From an uncultured Pelagibacteraceae bacterium (GTDB lineage: Bacteria > Pseudomonadota > Alphaproteobacteria > Pelagibacterales > Pelagibacteraceae): a stretch of DNA of 64,000 bases. Below, in pieces: positions 9,215 through 18,805 of the stretch (positions are counted from its first letter, which is position 1; each line of letters opens with the position of its first letter). The stretch is taken from the NCBI GenBank assembly GCA_902539165.1, contig CACBHY010000004.1:110573-174572 (forward strand), written 5' to 3'. The translations under genes were made by a program, and so were the position numbers. The notes beneath the pieces were generated by a model that saw nothing but the letters and a program-made list of their open reading frames with translations, was not told where the DNA came from and made no database searches.

Positions 9215-11247
9215 TTTATTCTTTTTTGGTACCTTAACCATCCTGGACTTCTGGTTCCCTCCTCAGCTTCAAAATCTTGGTTGAATTCAAAATCCTCTTC
9301 AGTATTTACTTCTTCATCAAAAAAAGAATTTTTTTCTAAATTTTTTTCTGGTAACTCTTCGATAAATCTTGACGCCATACTATCAATCCAGTCACCTTGA
9401 TAAAATCTGTTCATTGAAAATGAAATTATAGCCTTTTGTTTTGCTCTAGTAATCCCAACATAAGCAAGCCTTCTTTCCTCTTCGAGGCCTTTTTGGCCCT
9501 TTTCTTCAATAGATTTTTGATGCGGGAATAATCCTTCTTCCCACCCGGGTAAAAAAACCACATCAAATTCTAAACCTTTTGCTGCGTGCATTGTCATCAT
9601 ATTAACTTTTTCCCCATTCCATTCCTGATCTACTGAGGTTGCAAGTGAGACATGTTCTAAAAAACTTTCCAAAGTATCAAATTCTTTCATAGCACTTAGT
9701 AACTCCTTGATATTCTCTAGTCTGTTTTCGTTATCTAAATTTTTTTTATTTTTAAGCATTGCTGAATAACCCGACTCATCCATTACAATTTGTAATAATT
9801 TGACATGATTTGATTTTTTAACTTTCAAATCATTTCTCCATTTATTTAAGGAATTAATAAAAAAACTCAAACCAATTTTAGCTTTTGGCTTAATAAGATT
9901 TTGTTCTAACATCTTAATTGATGATCTTTCTAAATTTAAATTATTTTCTTTTGAAAATTCATGAATGTTTTTAAGGGTACTATTTCCTATTGCTCTTTTT
10001 GGGTTGTTTACGATCCTTTCAAAAGCTAAATCATCTTTTTCTTGATGAATTAATCTTAAATAAGCGATGCAATCTTTAATTTCTGCTCTTTCATAAAATT
10101 TAGTTCCTCCTAAAATTCTATAAGGCATCCCAATTTTAAGAAACCTTTCTTCAAATTCCCGAGTTTGAAAAATGGCTCTAACCAGAATTGCAACATTATT
10201 GTATGTAAATTTTTTTTTGATTTTTTTTTCTATTTCATCTGAAACCCCAATAGCTTCATCTTTTCCATTTTTAAAACAGTTTAATTGAACCAAATCTCCT
10301 TCTTCCATTGTTGTAGTCAATGTTTTACCAACTCGATTTTGATTGTTTGCAATCAGATTAGAAGCTACAGATAAAATATTCTGTGATGATCTGTAATTTT
10401 GTTGAAGTCTTATAACTTTCGTATTTTTATAAACTTGATCGAATTCAAGAAAATTTTTAATCTCAGCACCTCGCCAACTATAGATAGATTGATCATCATC
10501 TCCAACACAACATATATTTTTATTCTTTTCAGATAAAAGATTAAGCCACCTACTTTGAATAAAATTTGTATCTTGATATTCGTCAACAAGAATGTATTTA
10601 AAGTTTTTAGAATAAATTTCTCTTATATCAGAATAATTTTCTAAGATTTTAACTGTGTGTAGAATTAAATCACCAAAGTCACATGAATTTAAATCAGTTA
10701 ATTTTTGTTGATAAATTTTATACAAGGGCAAGATAGTTTTTTCATAAATATCTTTTTTGTTAATAACTACTTCAGAAGGATAATATCCTTTGTTTTTCCA
10801 ACGATCTATAATTGCTAATATAAATCTTGGTGATAATTGTTTAATGTCTACATTCTCAGCTTTACAAATATTTTTAATCAATCTTATTTGATCATCAGAA
10901 TCTATAATTGTAAAATTTGAATTTAGGTTTGCAGCTGATGCGTGTTTTCTAAGCAGTTTTGCACAAATTGAATGAAAGGTTCCAAGCCAAGAAAGTCCAA
11001 TTGCAGCAGAACCTAAAATATTGCTTACTCTATTTTGCATTTCTTTTGCTGCTTTATTTGTAAAAGTTACTGCTAAAATTTGATTAGGAAATGCTTTTTT
11101 TTCTTTAATAATATTGGCAATTCTAGAGGTCAAAACTTTAGTTTTACCTGAACCAGCGCCAGCAACAATTAAAAGTGGACCATCTAGGTGTAATACAGCC
11201 TCTTTTTGAGGTCCATTCAAATTTTCCAGATAATCTTTGTTTATCAT
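9211..11247 (-). CDS. uvrD: UvrD/PcrA-type DNA helicase II
   Basis: Superfamily 1 3'-5' DNA helicase acting in nucleotide excision repair and in clearing replication or recombination intermediates. The 678-residue protein has motif Q (LNGPQKEAV), Walker A AGAGSGKT at residues 29-36, motif Ia (VTFTNKAAKEM), Walker B DEYQDTN, motif III (GDDDQSIYSWRGA), motif IV (LQQNYRS), motif V (MTMHAAKGLEFDVVFLPG) and motif VI (EERRLAYVGITRAK). The C-terminal tail ends in a short PGWLRYQKRIK segment, matching the Tudor-like tail of UvrD/PcrA. It is translationally coupled (ATGA) to the downstream aminopeptidase gene. No LexA-type box was seen upstream. Confidence 0.95.
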   Translation of the reverse strand: MINKDYLENLNGPQKEAVLHLDGPLLIVAGAGSGKTKVLTSRIANIIKEKKAFPNQILAVTFTNKAAKEMQNRVSNILGSAAIGLSWLGTFHSICAKLLRKHASAANLNSNFTIIDSDDQIRLIKNICKAENVDIKQLSPRFILAIIDRWKNKGYYPSEVVINKKDIYEKTILPLYKIYQQKLTDLNSCDFGDLILHTVKILENYSDIREIYSKNFKYILVDEYQDTNFIQSRWLNLLSEKNKNICCVGDDDQSIYSWRGAEIKNFLEFDQVYKNTKVIRLQQNYRSSQNILSVASNLIANNQNRVGKTLTTTMEEGDLVQLNCFKNGKDEAIGVSDEIEKKIKKKFTYNNVAILVRAIFQTREFEERFLKIGMPYRILGGTKFYERAEIKDCIAYLRLIHQEKDDLAFERIVNNPKRAIGNSTLKNIHEFSKENNLNLERSSIKMLEQNLIKPKAKIGLSFFINSLNKWRNDLKVKKSNHVKLLQIVMDESGYSAMLKNKKNLDNENRLENIKELLSAMKEFDTLESFLEHVSLATSVDQEWNGEKVNMMTMHAAKGLEFDVVFLPGWEEGLFPHQKSIEEKGQKGLEEERRLAYVGITRAKQKAIISFSMNRFYQGDWIDSMASRFIEELPEKNLEKNSFFDEEVNTEEDFEFNQDFEAEEGTRSPGWLRYQKRIK

Positions 11248-11281
11248 TTAAAATAATACTTTATAAGATTGCTTGATTAAA

Positions 11282-12772
11282 ATGACCAAGCCAAACTCAT
11301 TTGTTAAAAATTTAAAAAAAATTAATAAATCAATTAATAGTCTATTAGAGCGAAATTTAAACAAGTTAAATTTTGATAATTTAAAAATTTTAGTAAGCAA
11401 TAATAAATTTATCCTTACATTTGTCGCACTTTTTTTTTTATTTGTTTCTTACCTATTAGTGCCAACTTTTTATAAACAGGGTGATATTTCTAAAGAATTA
11501 AAAAATGAACTGCTAAATAAATTCAACTTAGATTTTACATTTACTCAAAAGTTAGATTATAATTTTTTTCCAAGACCACATTTTGTGAGTAGAGAGTCTT
11601 CTATTATTAAATATCAAAACAAAATTGCAGATATAGATAAATTAAAAATTTATGTTTCTTTAGATTATTTGTTTTCTTTAAAGAATATTAATATTAATGA
11701 AGTAATTCTTGAGAATACAAATTTTGAATTAAATATTAAAAATAGAGATTTCTTTATCAAACTTTTAGATAACAAATTTTTAGATGCTAAATTAAATATT
11801 AAAAATAGTAATATTTTTTTTAGGGACTCAGAGAATGAAATTTTATTTATCAATATAATAAAGAATTTAAAATATTATTATGACCCAAACGAATTAAAAA
11901 ATATTCTTTACTCAGAAAATGAAATATTTAATGTTCCATTTTCTCTAGAAGTAGTCAATCATAAAGATGAAACAAAATTATATACTAAGTTAGATCTTAA
12001 TTTTGCAAAATTACAAATCGAAAATTTATTTAATTATAAAGATGATATTAAATCAGGCTCTGCAACCATATTATTAAATTCAGATAAAAGCTTAATAAAT
12101 TATAAAACTAATAAAAATTTTCTTGAATTTGACTATTCCAATGAATTAGAAAATAAAAAATTTTTTTATAAAGGAAAATTAAATTTTAAACCTTTTTATT
12201 CTTCGCTTGAAGGTGATACGGAAGAAATAAATTTTTCATATCTATTTGATACAAATGCAATTATTGCTGAATTATTAAAAACTGAAATTTTTAATAATAA
12301 AAATATAGACTTTAAATTAAATATCAATGCCAATAAGATTAAGAATTACTGGAATTTTACAAATCTTTTTTTAAAATCTAAAATTCAAGAGGGCTTAATT
12401 GACATAGATGATACCAAAATAGAATGGAAAGATAATTCACTTATAAAATTAACCGATACATTAATTTTTGTTAGGGATGGCAAACTGTTTTTAGAAGGAA
12501 AATCAAAAATAAAGATTACAAATGCTAAAAATATTTATAAATTTTTGTTAACACCTAAAAATTTTAGAAAAAATATAAAAACAATTGATTTAAGTTTTTC
12601 TTATTCATTTGATGAAAAAGGATTAATTCTTAATGATATTATGATTGACGGAAAATATAATCAAATAGTTAACAGTAAATTAAAAAATGTTTATTTTCGT
12701 GGTTCAAGTAGGCAAAATAAAATATTTTTAAAAAATATGATTAATGATTTACTTAAATCTTACTCTGGATAG
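11282..12772 (+). CDS. AsmA-like inner-membrane protein
   Basis: Resembles the AsmA/TamB-type family, inner-membrane-anchored periplasmic proteins linked to outer-membrane lipid transport and assembly. The roughly 496-residue protein has a basic N-terminus, one membrane segment (FILTFVALFFLFVSYLLVP, about residues 45-63 of the long form), then a long periplasmic region of alternating beta strands rich in Asn, Lys and Leu, with the AsmA-like opening (FTFTQKLDYNFFPRPHFVSRESSI). ATG at 11282 is preferred over the TTG at 11273. It is divergent from uvrD, and its 3' end overlaps the convergent fumC by 13 bases. Family membership is probable; the exact function cannot be read from sequence. Confidence 0.72.
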   Translation: MTKPNSFVKNLKKINKSINSLLERNLNKLNFDNLKILVSNNKFILTFVALFFLFVSYLLVPTFYKQGDISKELKNELLNKFNLDFTFTQKLDYNFFPRPHFVSRESSIIKYQNKIADIDKLKIYVSLDYLFSLKNININEVILENTNFELNIKNRDFFIKLLDNKFLDAKLNIKNSNIFFRDSENEILFINIIKNLKYYYDPNELKNILYSENEIFNVPFSLEVVNHKDETKLYTKLDLNFAKLQIENLFNYKDDIKSGSATILLNSDKSLINYKTNKNFLEFDYSNELENKKFFYKGKLNFKPFYSSLEGDTEEINFSYLFDTNAIIAELLKTEIFNNKNIDFKLNINANKIKNYWNFTNLFLKSKIQEGLIDIDDTKIEWKDNSLIKLTDTLIFVRDGKLFLEGKSKIKITNAKNIYKFLLTPKNFRKNIKTIDLSFSYSFDEKGLILNDIMIDGKYNQIVNSKLKNVYFRGSSRQNKIFLKNMINDLLKSYSG

Positions 12773-14148
12773 ATCATCTTTTTAGGATCAACTATTTTTT
12801 TATAATCTTTTTCCGTGATTAGCCCTGTTTTTAATGTTTCATATTTTAGAGTGGTATTGTTTTTAAGTGCAGTCTTTGCAATTTTAGCAGCGTTGTCATA
12901 ACCTATTTGGGGTGCTAGTGCTGTAACAAGCATTAAAGAATTATCTAAGTGCTCCTGAATTTTCCTCTTATTCGCTTTTATTCCCTTAACACAATAAAGA
13001 GCAAAATTTTTGGTACTGTCAGCTATTAGATCTATCGATTGCAAAATATTATGTGCAATCAAAGGTTTAAAAACATTCAATTCAAAATGCCCATGAGATC
13101 CAGCCATTGTTATGCCATTGTGGTTTCCAATAACTTTTACACAAACCATTGTAACAGCTTCACATTGTGTAGGGTTAACTTTACCTGGCATAATTGATGA
13201 CCCGGGTTCATTTTCTGGTAGTATTAATTCTCCATAACCGGCTCTAGGACCTGATCCTAAAAATCTAATATCATTAGATATTTTCATTAAAGCTACCGCA
13301 CAAGTATTCAAAGTTCCTGAAAAATTAACTATTGCATCATGCGCTGCAAGTTCAGCAAATTTATTTGGTGCAGGTTTGAATTTTATTTTTGTATATTTTG
13401 CGATCTCTTTTACTATTTTTTTATCAAAGTTTTTTTTAGAATTTATTCCTGTTCCAACTGCTGTTCCGCCTTGAGCAAGAAAAAAAATTTCCTTTAAGGC
13501 ATATTCAATTCTTTCGATACTTTTTTTAACTTGAGTATGATAACCTGAAAATTCTTGACCTAAAGAGAGAGGAGTTGCATCTTGAAGATGGGTTCGCCCA
13601 ATTTTTACTATGTTTTTGAATTCTTTAGATTTTCTATTTATTTCTTTTTCTAAAATCTTTAAGTTTGGTAGTAATTTATTTAAGGTTTCTTTTGCAACGG
13701 AAATATGCATTGCAGTTGGAAAAACATCATTTGTAGATTGTGATTTGTTTACATGATCATTTGGATGAACAGGTTTCTTTGATCCTTTTTTTCCACCCAT
13801 CATTTCTATCGCACGATTAGCAATAACTTCATTAACATTCATATTTGTTTGTGTTCCAGAACCTGTTTGCCAGACTTTTAATGGGAAATTGTCATCTAAC
13901 TTACCTTTAATTACTTCATCTGAAGCTCTAATAATTGCTTTAGAAATTTTGTTATCAATTAATTTATCTTTTGCATGAACTATTGCTGCAGATCTTTTAA
14001 TGATCGCAATAGATTTGATGATGGAAATATTTACTAAAATTTTACCAATATTAAAAAATTTATTAGATCTTTGGGTAGATGCTCCCCATAATTTATCATT
14101 AGGAACATTGACACCCCCAATGCTATCGAATTCTTTTCTTAATTTCAT
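12760..14148 (-). CDS. fumC: class II fumarate hydratase
   Basis: Iron-independent fumarase converting fumarate to malate in the TCA cycle. The 462-residue protein has the superfamily signature GSSIMPGKVNPTQCE (about residue 315), the substrate-site segments TGSGTQTNMNVNEVIANRA and HPNDHVNKSQSTNDVFPTAMH, and GRTHLQDATPLSLGQEFSGY with the catalytic-site histidine. Length is normal. Together with the NADP-isocitrate dehydrogenase at 38.8-40.0 kb it represents oxidative TCA-cycle function in this window. It is transcribed divergently from the MazG-like gene and overlaps the AsmA-like gene at its 3' end. Confidence 0.96.
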   Translation of the reverse strand: MKLRKEFDSIGGVNVPNDKLWGASTQRSNKFFNIGKILVNISIIKSIAIIKRSAAIVHAKDKLIDNKISKAIIRASDEVIKGKLDDNFPLKVWQTGSGTQTNMNVNEVIANRAIEMMGGKKGSKKPVHPNDHVNKSQSTNDVFPTAMHISVAKETLNKLLPNLKILEKEINRKSKEFKNIVKIGRTHLQDATPLSLGQEFSGYHTQVKKSIERIEYALKEIFFLAQGGTAVGTGINSKKNFDKKIVKEIAKYTKIKFKPAPNKFAELAAHDAIVNFSGTLNTCAVALMKISNDIRFLGSGPRAGYGELILPENEPGSSIMPGKVNPTQCEAVTMVCVKVIGNHNGITMAGSHGHFELNVFKPLIAHNILQSIDLIADSTKNFALYCVKGIKANKRKIQEHLDNSLMLVTALAPQIGYDNAAKIAKTALKNNTTLKYETLKTGLITEKDYKKIVDPKKMIYPE

Positions 14149-14215
14149 TGATTAATTTCTAAGTTACAAATAATTATAAATATACAATAAATTATTAAAA
14201 ACATACAGGAGCAAT

Positions 14216-14587
14216 ATGTCGAATTTTAGCAAAGTAGGAACTTTCATGAAAACTTTTGGCCAAGAAGTCAAATTAAAGCCTTCATTTAGTACAGACAAAA
14301 TTAATAAATTAAGGATAGATCTTATTAAGGAGGAATTAGAAGAACTAACAGATGCTATGAGTAAACATGATTTATTAGAAGTAGCTGATGCTTTAACCGA
14401 TATTTTGTATGTTACTTATGGGGCAGGGCACGCATTTGGAATTGACTTAGATAAATGTTTTGAAGAGGTTCAAAATTCAAACATGAGTAAGTTAGATGAA
14501 AATGGAAAACCTATATTCAATGATGCGGGGAAAGTGATGAAAGGACCAAATTATTTCAAACCCGATCTTTCTAAATTTGTATATTAA
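14216..14587 (+). CDS. MazG-like NTP pyrophosphohydrolase
   Basis: Small 123-residue all-alpha protein of the MazG / phosphoribosyl-ATP pyrophosphohydrolase superfamily. It carries the metal-binding pattern EExxE (KEELEELTDA, residues about 38-47) and ExxD (LLEVADALTDILYVTYG, residues about 53-69). Such enzymes hydrolyse nucleoside triphosphates to monophosphates and often clean up damaged or non-canonical nucleotides; the substrate here is unknown. A good Shine-Dalgarno AGGAG lies at 14207-14211, 4 bases before the ATG. The 3' end overlaps the convergent nadC by 4 bases. It is not adjacent to histidine genes, which argues against HisE. Confidence 0.82.
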   Translation: MSNFSKVGTFMKTFGQEVKLKPSFSTDKINKLRIDLIKEELEELTDAMSKHDLLEVADALTDILYVTYGAGHAFGIDLDKCFEEVQNSNMSKLDENGKPIFNDAGKVMKGPNYFKPDLSKFVY

Positions 14588-15417
14588 ATTTCTAATTTTA
14601 GATCGACTGCTGGAGCGCTATGAGTAATAGATCCAACAGAAATTCTATTAACGCCAGTTCCTGCAACAGACTTTACTGTTCTTAAACTTATATTTCCTGA
14701 AGCTTCAGTTTCATAATGTTTATATGATATTTTGACTCCTTGTCTCAAACTTTTAATGCTCATATTATCAAATAATACTGTATTAAATTTAAGTCCCATT
14801 ATTGATTTTAATTGATTGAGATTGTCTACTTCGACTGTAATTTTTCTACCCTTTTTATTTTTAATAGCTTTAGAAACTAAAGTTTTTAAATCAGAACTAG
14901 CTATATGGTTGTCTTTAATTAAATATTCATCACTTAAATTAAATCGATGATTTGTTCCACCCCCTAATTTAACAGCATATTTTTGTATCACTCTTAAATT
15001 TGGAATAGTTTTTCTTGTACAACAAATTTTAGTTTTTTTTCCAGCTAGTGTACAAAATTGATTAGTTTTAGTTGCTATACCAGATATGTGAGATAAAAAA
15101 TTTAGTGCAACTCTTTCAGCAATTAATATATTTTTTGCTTTTCCTTTAACTAAAGCAATAAGAGAACCTCTTTTTACCTTTGAACCATCTTTCTTTTTGA
15201 TTATAAATCTAATTTTATTGTCAATTAGCGCAAAAGCTTGCTTTGCAAACAATAATCCACCAATAATTGCTTTTTCATTTGATAAAAGTTTAACAGTTAT
15301 AATTTTATCATTTTTAACTAAACTTGAAGTTATATCCCCAGAAGGATAGAGATCCTCATTTAATGCAAGCTTAACGGTATTGCGAATAAATTCTTTGCTA
15401 AGTTTAATTTTTGACAC
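14584..15417 (-). CDS. nadC: nicotinate-nucleotide pyrophosphorylase (carboxylating)
   Basis: Quinolinate phosphoribosyltransferase: quinolinate plus PRPP to nicotinate mononucleotide, CO2 and PPi in de novo NAD synthesis. The 277-residue protein shows the expected N-terminal ALNEDLYPSGDITS, the catalytic TRKTIPNLR motif, the HRFNLSDEYLIKDNH segment, a VEVDN strand and the barrel-end SVGSITHSAPAVDLKLEI. Length is normal. It lies 3 bases downstream of nadA, so the two are co-transcribed. nadB (L-aspartate oxidase), often the third member of this cluster, is not present next to them. Confidence 0.96.
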   Translation of the reverse strand: MSKIKLSKEFIRNTVKLALNEDLYPSGDITSSLVKNDKIITVKLLSNEKAIIGGLLFAKQAFALIDNKIRFIIKKKDGSKVKRGSLIALVKGKAKNILIAERVALNFLSHISGIATKTNQFCTLAGKKTKICCTRKTIPNLRVIQKYAVKLGGGTNHRFNLSDEYLIKDNHIASSDLKTLVSKAIKNKKGRKITVEVDNLNQLKSIMGLKFNTVLFDNMSIKSLRQGVKISYKHYETEASGNISLRTVKSVAGTGVNRISVGSITHSAPAVDLKLEI

Positions 15418-15420
15418 TTA

Positions 15421-16410
15421 TTATCTGCCAATAGCTGCCATTTTCTCTACTGAAATTCTTGCCTTATCGATAGTTTCTTTATCCATAATTATTTCACCTG
15501 TTTCATTTTCTAAACAGTCTAAAATTTTTGGAAGAGTAATTTTTTTCATGTGAGGACACATATTACATGGCTTGATAAATTCAACATTAGGATTTTCAAC
15601 TTCAATGTTATCACTCATAGAGCATTCAGTAACCATCATAACTTTCTTTGGCTGATTATCTTTAACGTAATTGATCATACCCGATGTAGAGCCTGCAAAG
15701 TCACTTGCTTTAATAACATCTGGAGGACATTCAGGGTGTGCAATTATTTTTATTCCAGGATTATTTTTTCGAATATCATGTATTTCTTGCTCGTTAAACT
15801 GATCATGAACAATGCATATACCTTTCCACGAAATAATTTCCACATCTGTTTGTGAGGCAACATATTTTGCAAGGTAATCATCAGGTAAAAATATTACTTG
15901 TTTAACTCCAAGTGATTTTACAATTTTAACAGCATTCGCTGATGTACAACAAACATCTGTTTCTGCTTTAACTTCTGCAGAAGTATTTACATAAGAAACA
16001 ACAGGAACCCCTGGATATTTTTCCTTTAATAGCCTAACATCTTTCCCAGTAATTGATGAAGACAAAGAACAACCTGCATCCATATCTGGCAAAATTACTT
16101 TTTTTTCAGGGCTCATTAGTTTCGCAGTTTCTGCCATGAAATGAACCCCTGCCATCAAAATTATATCTGCTGAAGTTTTAGAGGCTTCAATTGCTAATGC
16201 TAGAGAGTCTGCAGAAAAATCTGCAACTCCATGATATATTTCAGGAGTTTGATAATTATGAGCAAGAATAACTGCGTTCTTCTCTTTTTTTAATTTATTA
16301 ATCTCATGAATATACGGTGCGTGAACTGACCACTCAATTTCAGGCATTACCTTAGAAATTTTTTGGTAAATAGGATCTGTTGCTTGCTTTACTTCTTGTG
16401 TAAATTCCAT
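15421..16410 (-). CDS. nadA: quinolinate synthase
   Basis: NadA condenses iminoaspartate with dihydroxyacetone phosphate to quinolinate using an oxygen-sensitive [4Fe-4S] cluster. The roughly 329-residue protein has the AHNYQTPEIY segment, and cluster-ligand cysteines are visible in DMDAGCSL, DVCCTSAN and KPCNMCPHM. ATG at 16410 (MEFTQEVKQ) is preferred; the in-frame TTG at 16425 is less likely. The gene begins 56 bases from the oppositely oriented tRNA-Leu. NadA needs iminoaspartate from NadB or an aspartate dehydrogenase, which must be encoded elsewhere. Confidence 0.95.
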   Translation of the reverse strand: MEFTQEVKQATDPIYQKISKVMPEIEWSVHAPYIHEINKLKKEKNAVILAHNYQTPEIYHGVADFSADSLALAIEASKTSADIILMAGVHFMAETAKLMSPEKKVILPDMDAGCSLSSSITGKDVRLLKEKYPGVPVVSYVNTSAEVKAETDVCCTSANAVKIVKSLGVKQVIFLPDDYLAKYVASQTDVEIISWKGICIVHDQFNEQEIHDIRKNNPGIKIIAHPECPPDVIKASDFAGSTSGMINYVKDNQPKKVMMVTECSMSDNIEVENPNVEFIKPCNMCPHMKKITLPKILDCLENETGEIIMDKETIDKARISVEKMAAIGR

Positions 16411-16465
16411 ACAGATTTTTATCAATTTGAAAGATAGTTGTCATTCATTTATTATGAGACATATT

Positions 16466-16551
16466 GCGGTCGTGCTGAAATTGGTAGACAGGCACGGTTG
16501 AGGGCCGTGAGGACCTAGTCCATGAGAGTTCAAGTCTCTCCGACCGCACCA
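16466..16551 (+). tRNA. tRNA-Leu (anticodon GAG)
   Basis: Cloverleaf readable by eye: acceptor stem GCGGTCG (16466-16472) pairs with CGACCGC (16541-16547). The D-arm contains GGTAGACAGG. The anticodon stem CACGG/CCGTG encloses loop TTGAGGG with anticodon GAG. A long class II variable arm (GGACC TA GTCC) fits tRNA-Leu, and the T-arm is GAGAG-TTCAAGT-CTCTC. The 3' CCA is encoded (16549-16551). It decodes CUC and CUU leucine codons. It sits alone between nadA and ygfZ, both transcribed on the opposite strand. Confidence 0.97.
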
Positions 16552-16560
16552 CTAAATTAG

Positions 16561-17451
16561 TTATTTATCTATCCACTCAGGTTTTTTAATTTTGATTGAC
16601 GCATCTTTTGTTTTGAATTCAGCATTTTCGTCAAAATCTTTATCTAGAAATTTTATTAGCGCAAAAGGATATTCATTATCAATCAATACTTTTCCAATCT
16701 CATTTTCTTTATTGAAAATCACTTCACCTTCATGCAACTTTCCGTCTATAATTTTTATCGGTAATAATCTTTTTGTAAGTTTATTTTTAAGTTTTATCCT
16801 TGCTGTATTTTCCTGTCCAACGTAGCAACCCTTTTTAAAATCAATTCCATTAAGTTCATCATAATTGCATTCAATTCCAAAAGCTTTGTTTTGTAATTGA
16901 TTTAAGTTTTTTGGCACTATTCCAAGTTTATGACTTAGAGAATAGTATTCATTTACATCAGCGTCATGTAATTCTAATTTCTTTAAAGATAAATAGAGTT
17001 TCTCTAAATTTATAATTAATCTTGCACCTAATTGCTTGTTACGAGGATCTAGAAGTATCGGATCTTCTCTAAACTTTAATGTAAACCCAGGAATATCTTG
17101 AGCTTCACTAAAGGTCAAAAACTTTTCATAGCTAAAAGTAGCAACTGCAAACTCATTACTAAGATTTAAAATTTCAACTTTTGATCTTAATTTATAAGTA
17201 CTGAGTTGCCTATATAATCCATCTGCTTGAGATTTTTCACAATCGATCAAGTAACCTGACTTATGTTTGACTAAAATAAATTCATACAAAAATTTTCCTT
17301 GTGGTGATAATAATGAAGCAAAGCAACTGTAGGTTTCACTTACTTTGTTTATGTCATTACTAATTAAATTTTGAAGAAAAATAACAGTATCATCTCCATT
17401 TATATAAAGAATGGCCCTGTCTTCTAAAATGCAAACGTTTCTCATATTCAT
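16561..17451 (-). CDS. ygfZ: folate-binding protein YgfZ (GcvT-like)
   Basis: YgfZ/IBA57-type protein, a tetrahydrofolate-binding factor that supports assembly or repair of certain Fe-S enzymes in the cytoplasm. The 296-residue sequence carries the diagnostic FKKGCYVGQENTAR motif (KGCYxGQE, about residue 204) and GcvT-like beta-barrel segments (LISNDINK near the N-terminus, LLSPQGKFLYEF). Start is taken at 17451; a second in-frame ATG lies 6 bases in. The stop falls 9 bases from the 3' end of the tRNA-Leu gene on the other strand, again showing how little spacer is left. It is divergent from the dihydroorotase gene with a 43-base shared spacer. Confidence 0.92.
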   Translation of the reverse strand: MNMRNVCILEDRAILYINGDDTVIFLQNLISNDINKVSETYSCFASLLSPQGKFLYEFILVKHKSGYLIDCEKSQADGLYRQLSTYKLRSKVEILNLSNEFAVATFSYEKFLTFSEAQDIPGFTLKFREDPILLDPRNKQLGARLIINLEKLYLSLKKLELHDADVNEYYSLSHKLGIVPKNLNQLQNKAFGIECNYDELNGIDFKKGCYVGQENTARIKLKNKLTKRLLPIKIIDGKLHEGEVIFNKENEIGKVLIDNEYPFALIKFLDKDFDENAEFKTKDASIKIKKPEWIDK

Positions 17452-17494
17452 ATTTGATTAAATATAAGATGTAATATAATAACATTTTCTCAAA

Positions 17495-18802
17495 ATGTTA
17501 GATCTAATAATTAGAAACGGCAAATGTTACATTGATGGAGACCTAAAGGAAGTAGATGTTGGTATAAAAGACAAAAAAATTCAACACATTGGTCAAATTT
17601 CAGAAGAAGCTAAAGAAATCATTGATGCAAGCGGCCATACAATTTTACCAGGTTGTATAGATACTCAAACCCATTTTAGAGAGCCTGGATCAACTGACAC
17701 TGAAGATCTTCACTCTGGAAGTAGAGCAGCAATTGCAGGGGGGATCACCAGTGTTTTTGAAATGCCTAACACCAACCCACCAACTTCTAATAAAAAAGAG
17801 TTTCAAAGAAAATTAGATCTCGCTAAAAACAGAATGTATTGTAATTATGCATTTTATTTTGGTGCAACAGCTGAAAATGCAGATGATCTAGCAAGTTTAA
17901 AAGATTTAGAAGGTTGTTGTGGAATAAAACTTTTTGCAGGATCTTCAACTGGAAATTTATTAGTTGCTGAAGAAGATGATATCGATAAAGTTTTTCAAAA
18001 TGCTTCAAAAGTTGTTGCAGTTCACTCAGAAGATGAAGCTATATTAAAAGTAAATAAAAAATTAATTAAGCAAGGAGATGTTCATACCCATCCCGTTTGG
18101 AGAAGTGCGGAATGTGCAATTTCATCCACTAGAAGAATTGTTAGAATTGCTGAAAAATATAACAAAAAAGCTCATGTTCTCCATATAACTACAAAAGAAG
18201 AAATTGACTTTTTATCACAACACAAAGGAAACATTACCTTTGAGATTACCCCTCAACATTTAACTATTTACGCCCCAGATTGTTACGACAAACTAGGAAC
18301 TTACGCTCAAATGAATCCACCTATTAGAGACAAATCTCATTACGATCGGTTATGGTATGGAGTGAAACACAATTTTAATGATACCATTGGGTCTGATCAT
18401 GCTCCTCATTTAAAAGTAAACAAAGATAAAGAGTATCCCAATTCTCCTTCAGGAATGCCTGGTGTTCAAACTTTAATGCCGGTAATGTTAAATCATGTAA
18501 ATGACGGAAAATTGTCTTTAAATCAGTTGATCAATCTTGTATGTGAAAATCCTGTTAAAATTTTTGGCATCCACAACAAAGGATTTATTAAAGAAGGATA
18601 TGATGCTGATTTTACAATAGTAGATATGAATAAAACGATTGAGATAAAAAATGAAAATATTGAAAGCAAATGTGCCTGGTCTCCATTTAACGGTTATAAG
18701 TTTAGAGGAACACCTACCCACACAATTATTGCAGGAAAAATTAAAATGCAAGAGGGTAAAATTTTAGGAGATCCAGAAGGAACTCCTTTAAAATTCAGCT
18801 AA
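17495..18802 (+). CDS. pyrC: dihydroorotase (class I amidohydrolase)
   Basis: Amidohydrolase-superfamily enzyme cyclising N-carbamoyl-aspartate to dihydroorotate in pyrimidine synthesis. The 435-residue TIM-barrel protein has LPGCIDTQTHFREPGSTDTEDLHSG with only one histidine of the usual HxH (Gln-Thr-His), MPNTNPPT, the bridging-lysine region GIKLFAGSS, histidines in VAVHSED and AHVLHITTKEE, and the catalytic Asp in IGSDHAPH. The Gln-for-His replacement seems, from memory, to occur in other alphaproteobacterial dihydroorotases, so it is probably not disabling. A hydantoinase-like function is less likely because of FREPG. Convergent with prpE, 3 bases apart. Confidence 0.88.
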   Translation: MLDLIIRNGKCYIDGDLKEVDVGIKDKKIQHIGQISEEAKEIIDASGHTILPGCIDTQTHFREPGSTDTEDLHSGSRAAIAGGITSVFEMPNTNPPTSNKKEFQRKLDLAKNRMYCNYAFYFGATAENADDLASLKDLEGCCGIKLFAGSSTGNLLVAEEDDIDKVFQNASKVVAVHSEDEAILKVNKKLIKQGDVHTHPVWRSAECAISSTRRIVRIAEKYNKKAHVLHITTKEEIDFLSQHKGNITFEITPQHLTIYAPDCYDKLGTYAQMNPPIRDKSHYDRLWYGVKHNFNDTIGSDHAPHLKVNKDKEYPNSPSGMPGVQTLMPVMLNHVNDGKLSLNQLINLVCENPVKIFGIHNKGFIKEGYDADFTIVDMNKTIEIKNENIESKCAWSPFNGYKFRGTPTHTIIAGKIKMQEGKILGDPEGTPLKFS

Positions 18803-18805
18803 ATT

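Noticed and set aside
17495..18802. Loss of a zinc-binding histidine in dihydroorotase as a sign of inactivity
   Set aside because: The Gln-Thr-His form seems to recur in alphaproteobacterial dihydroorotases and all other catalytic motifs are intact.
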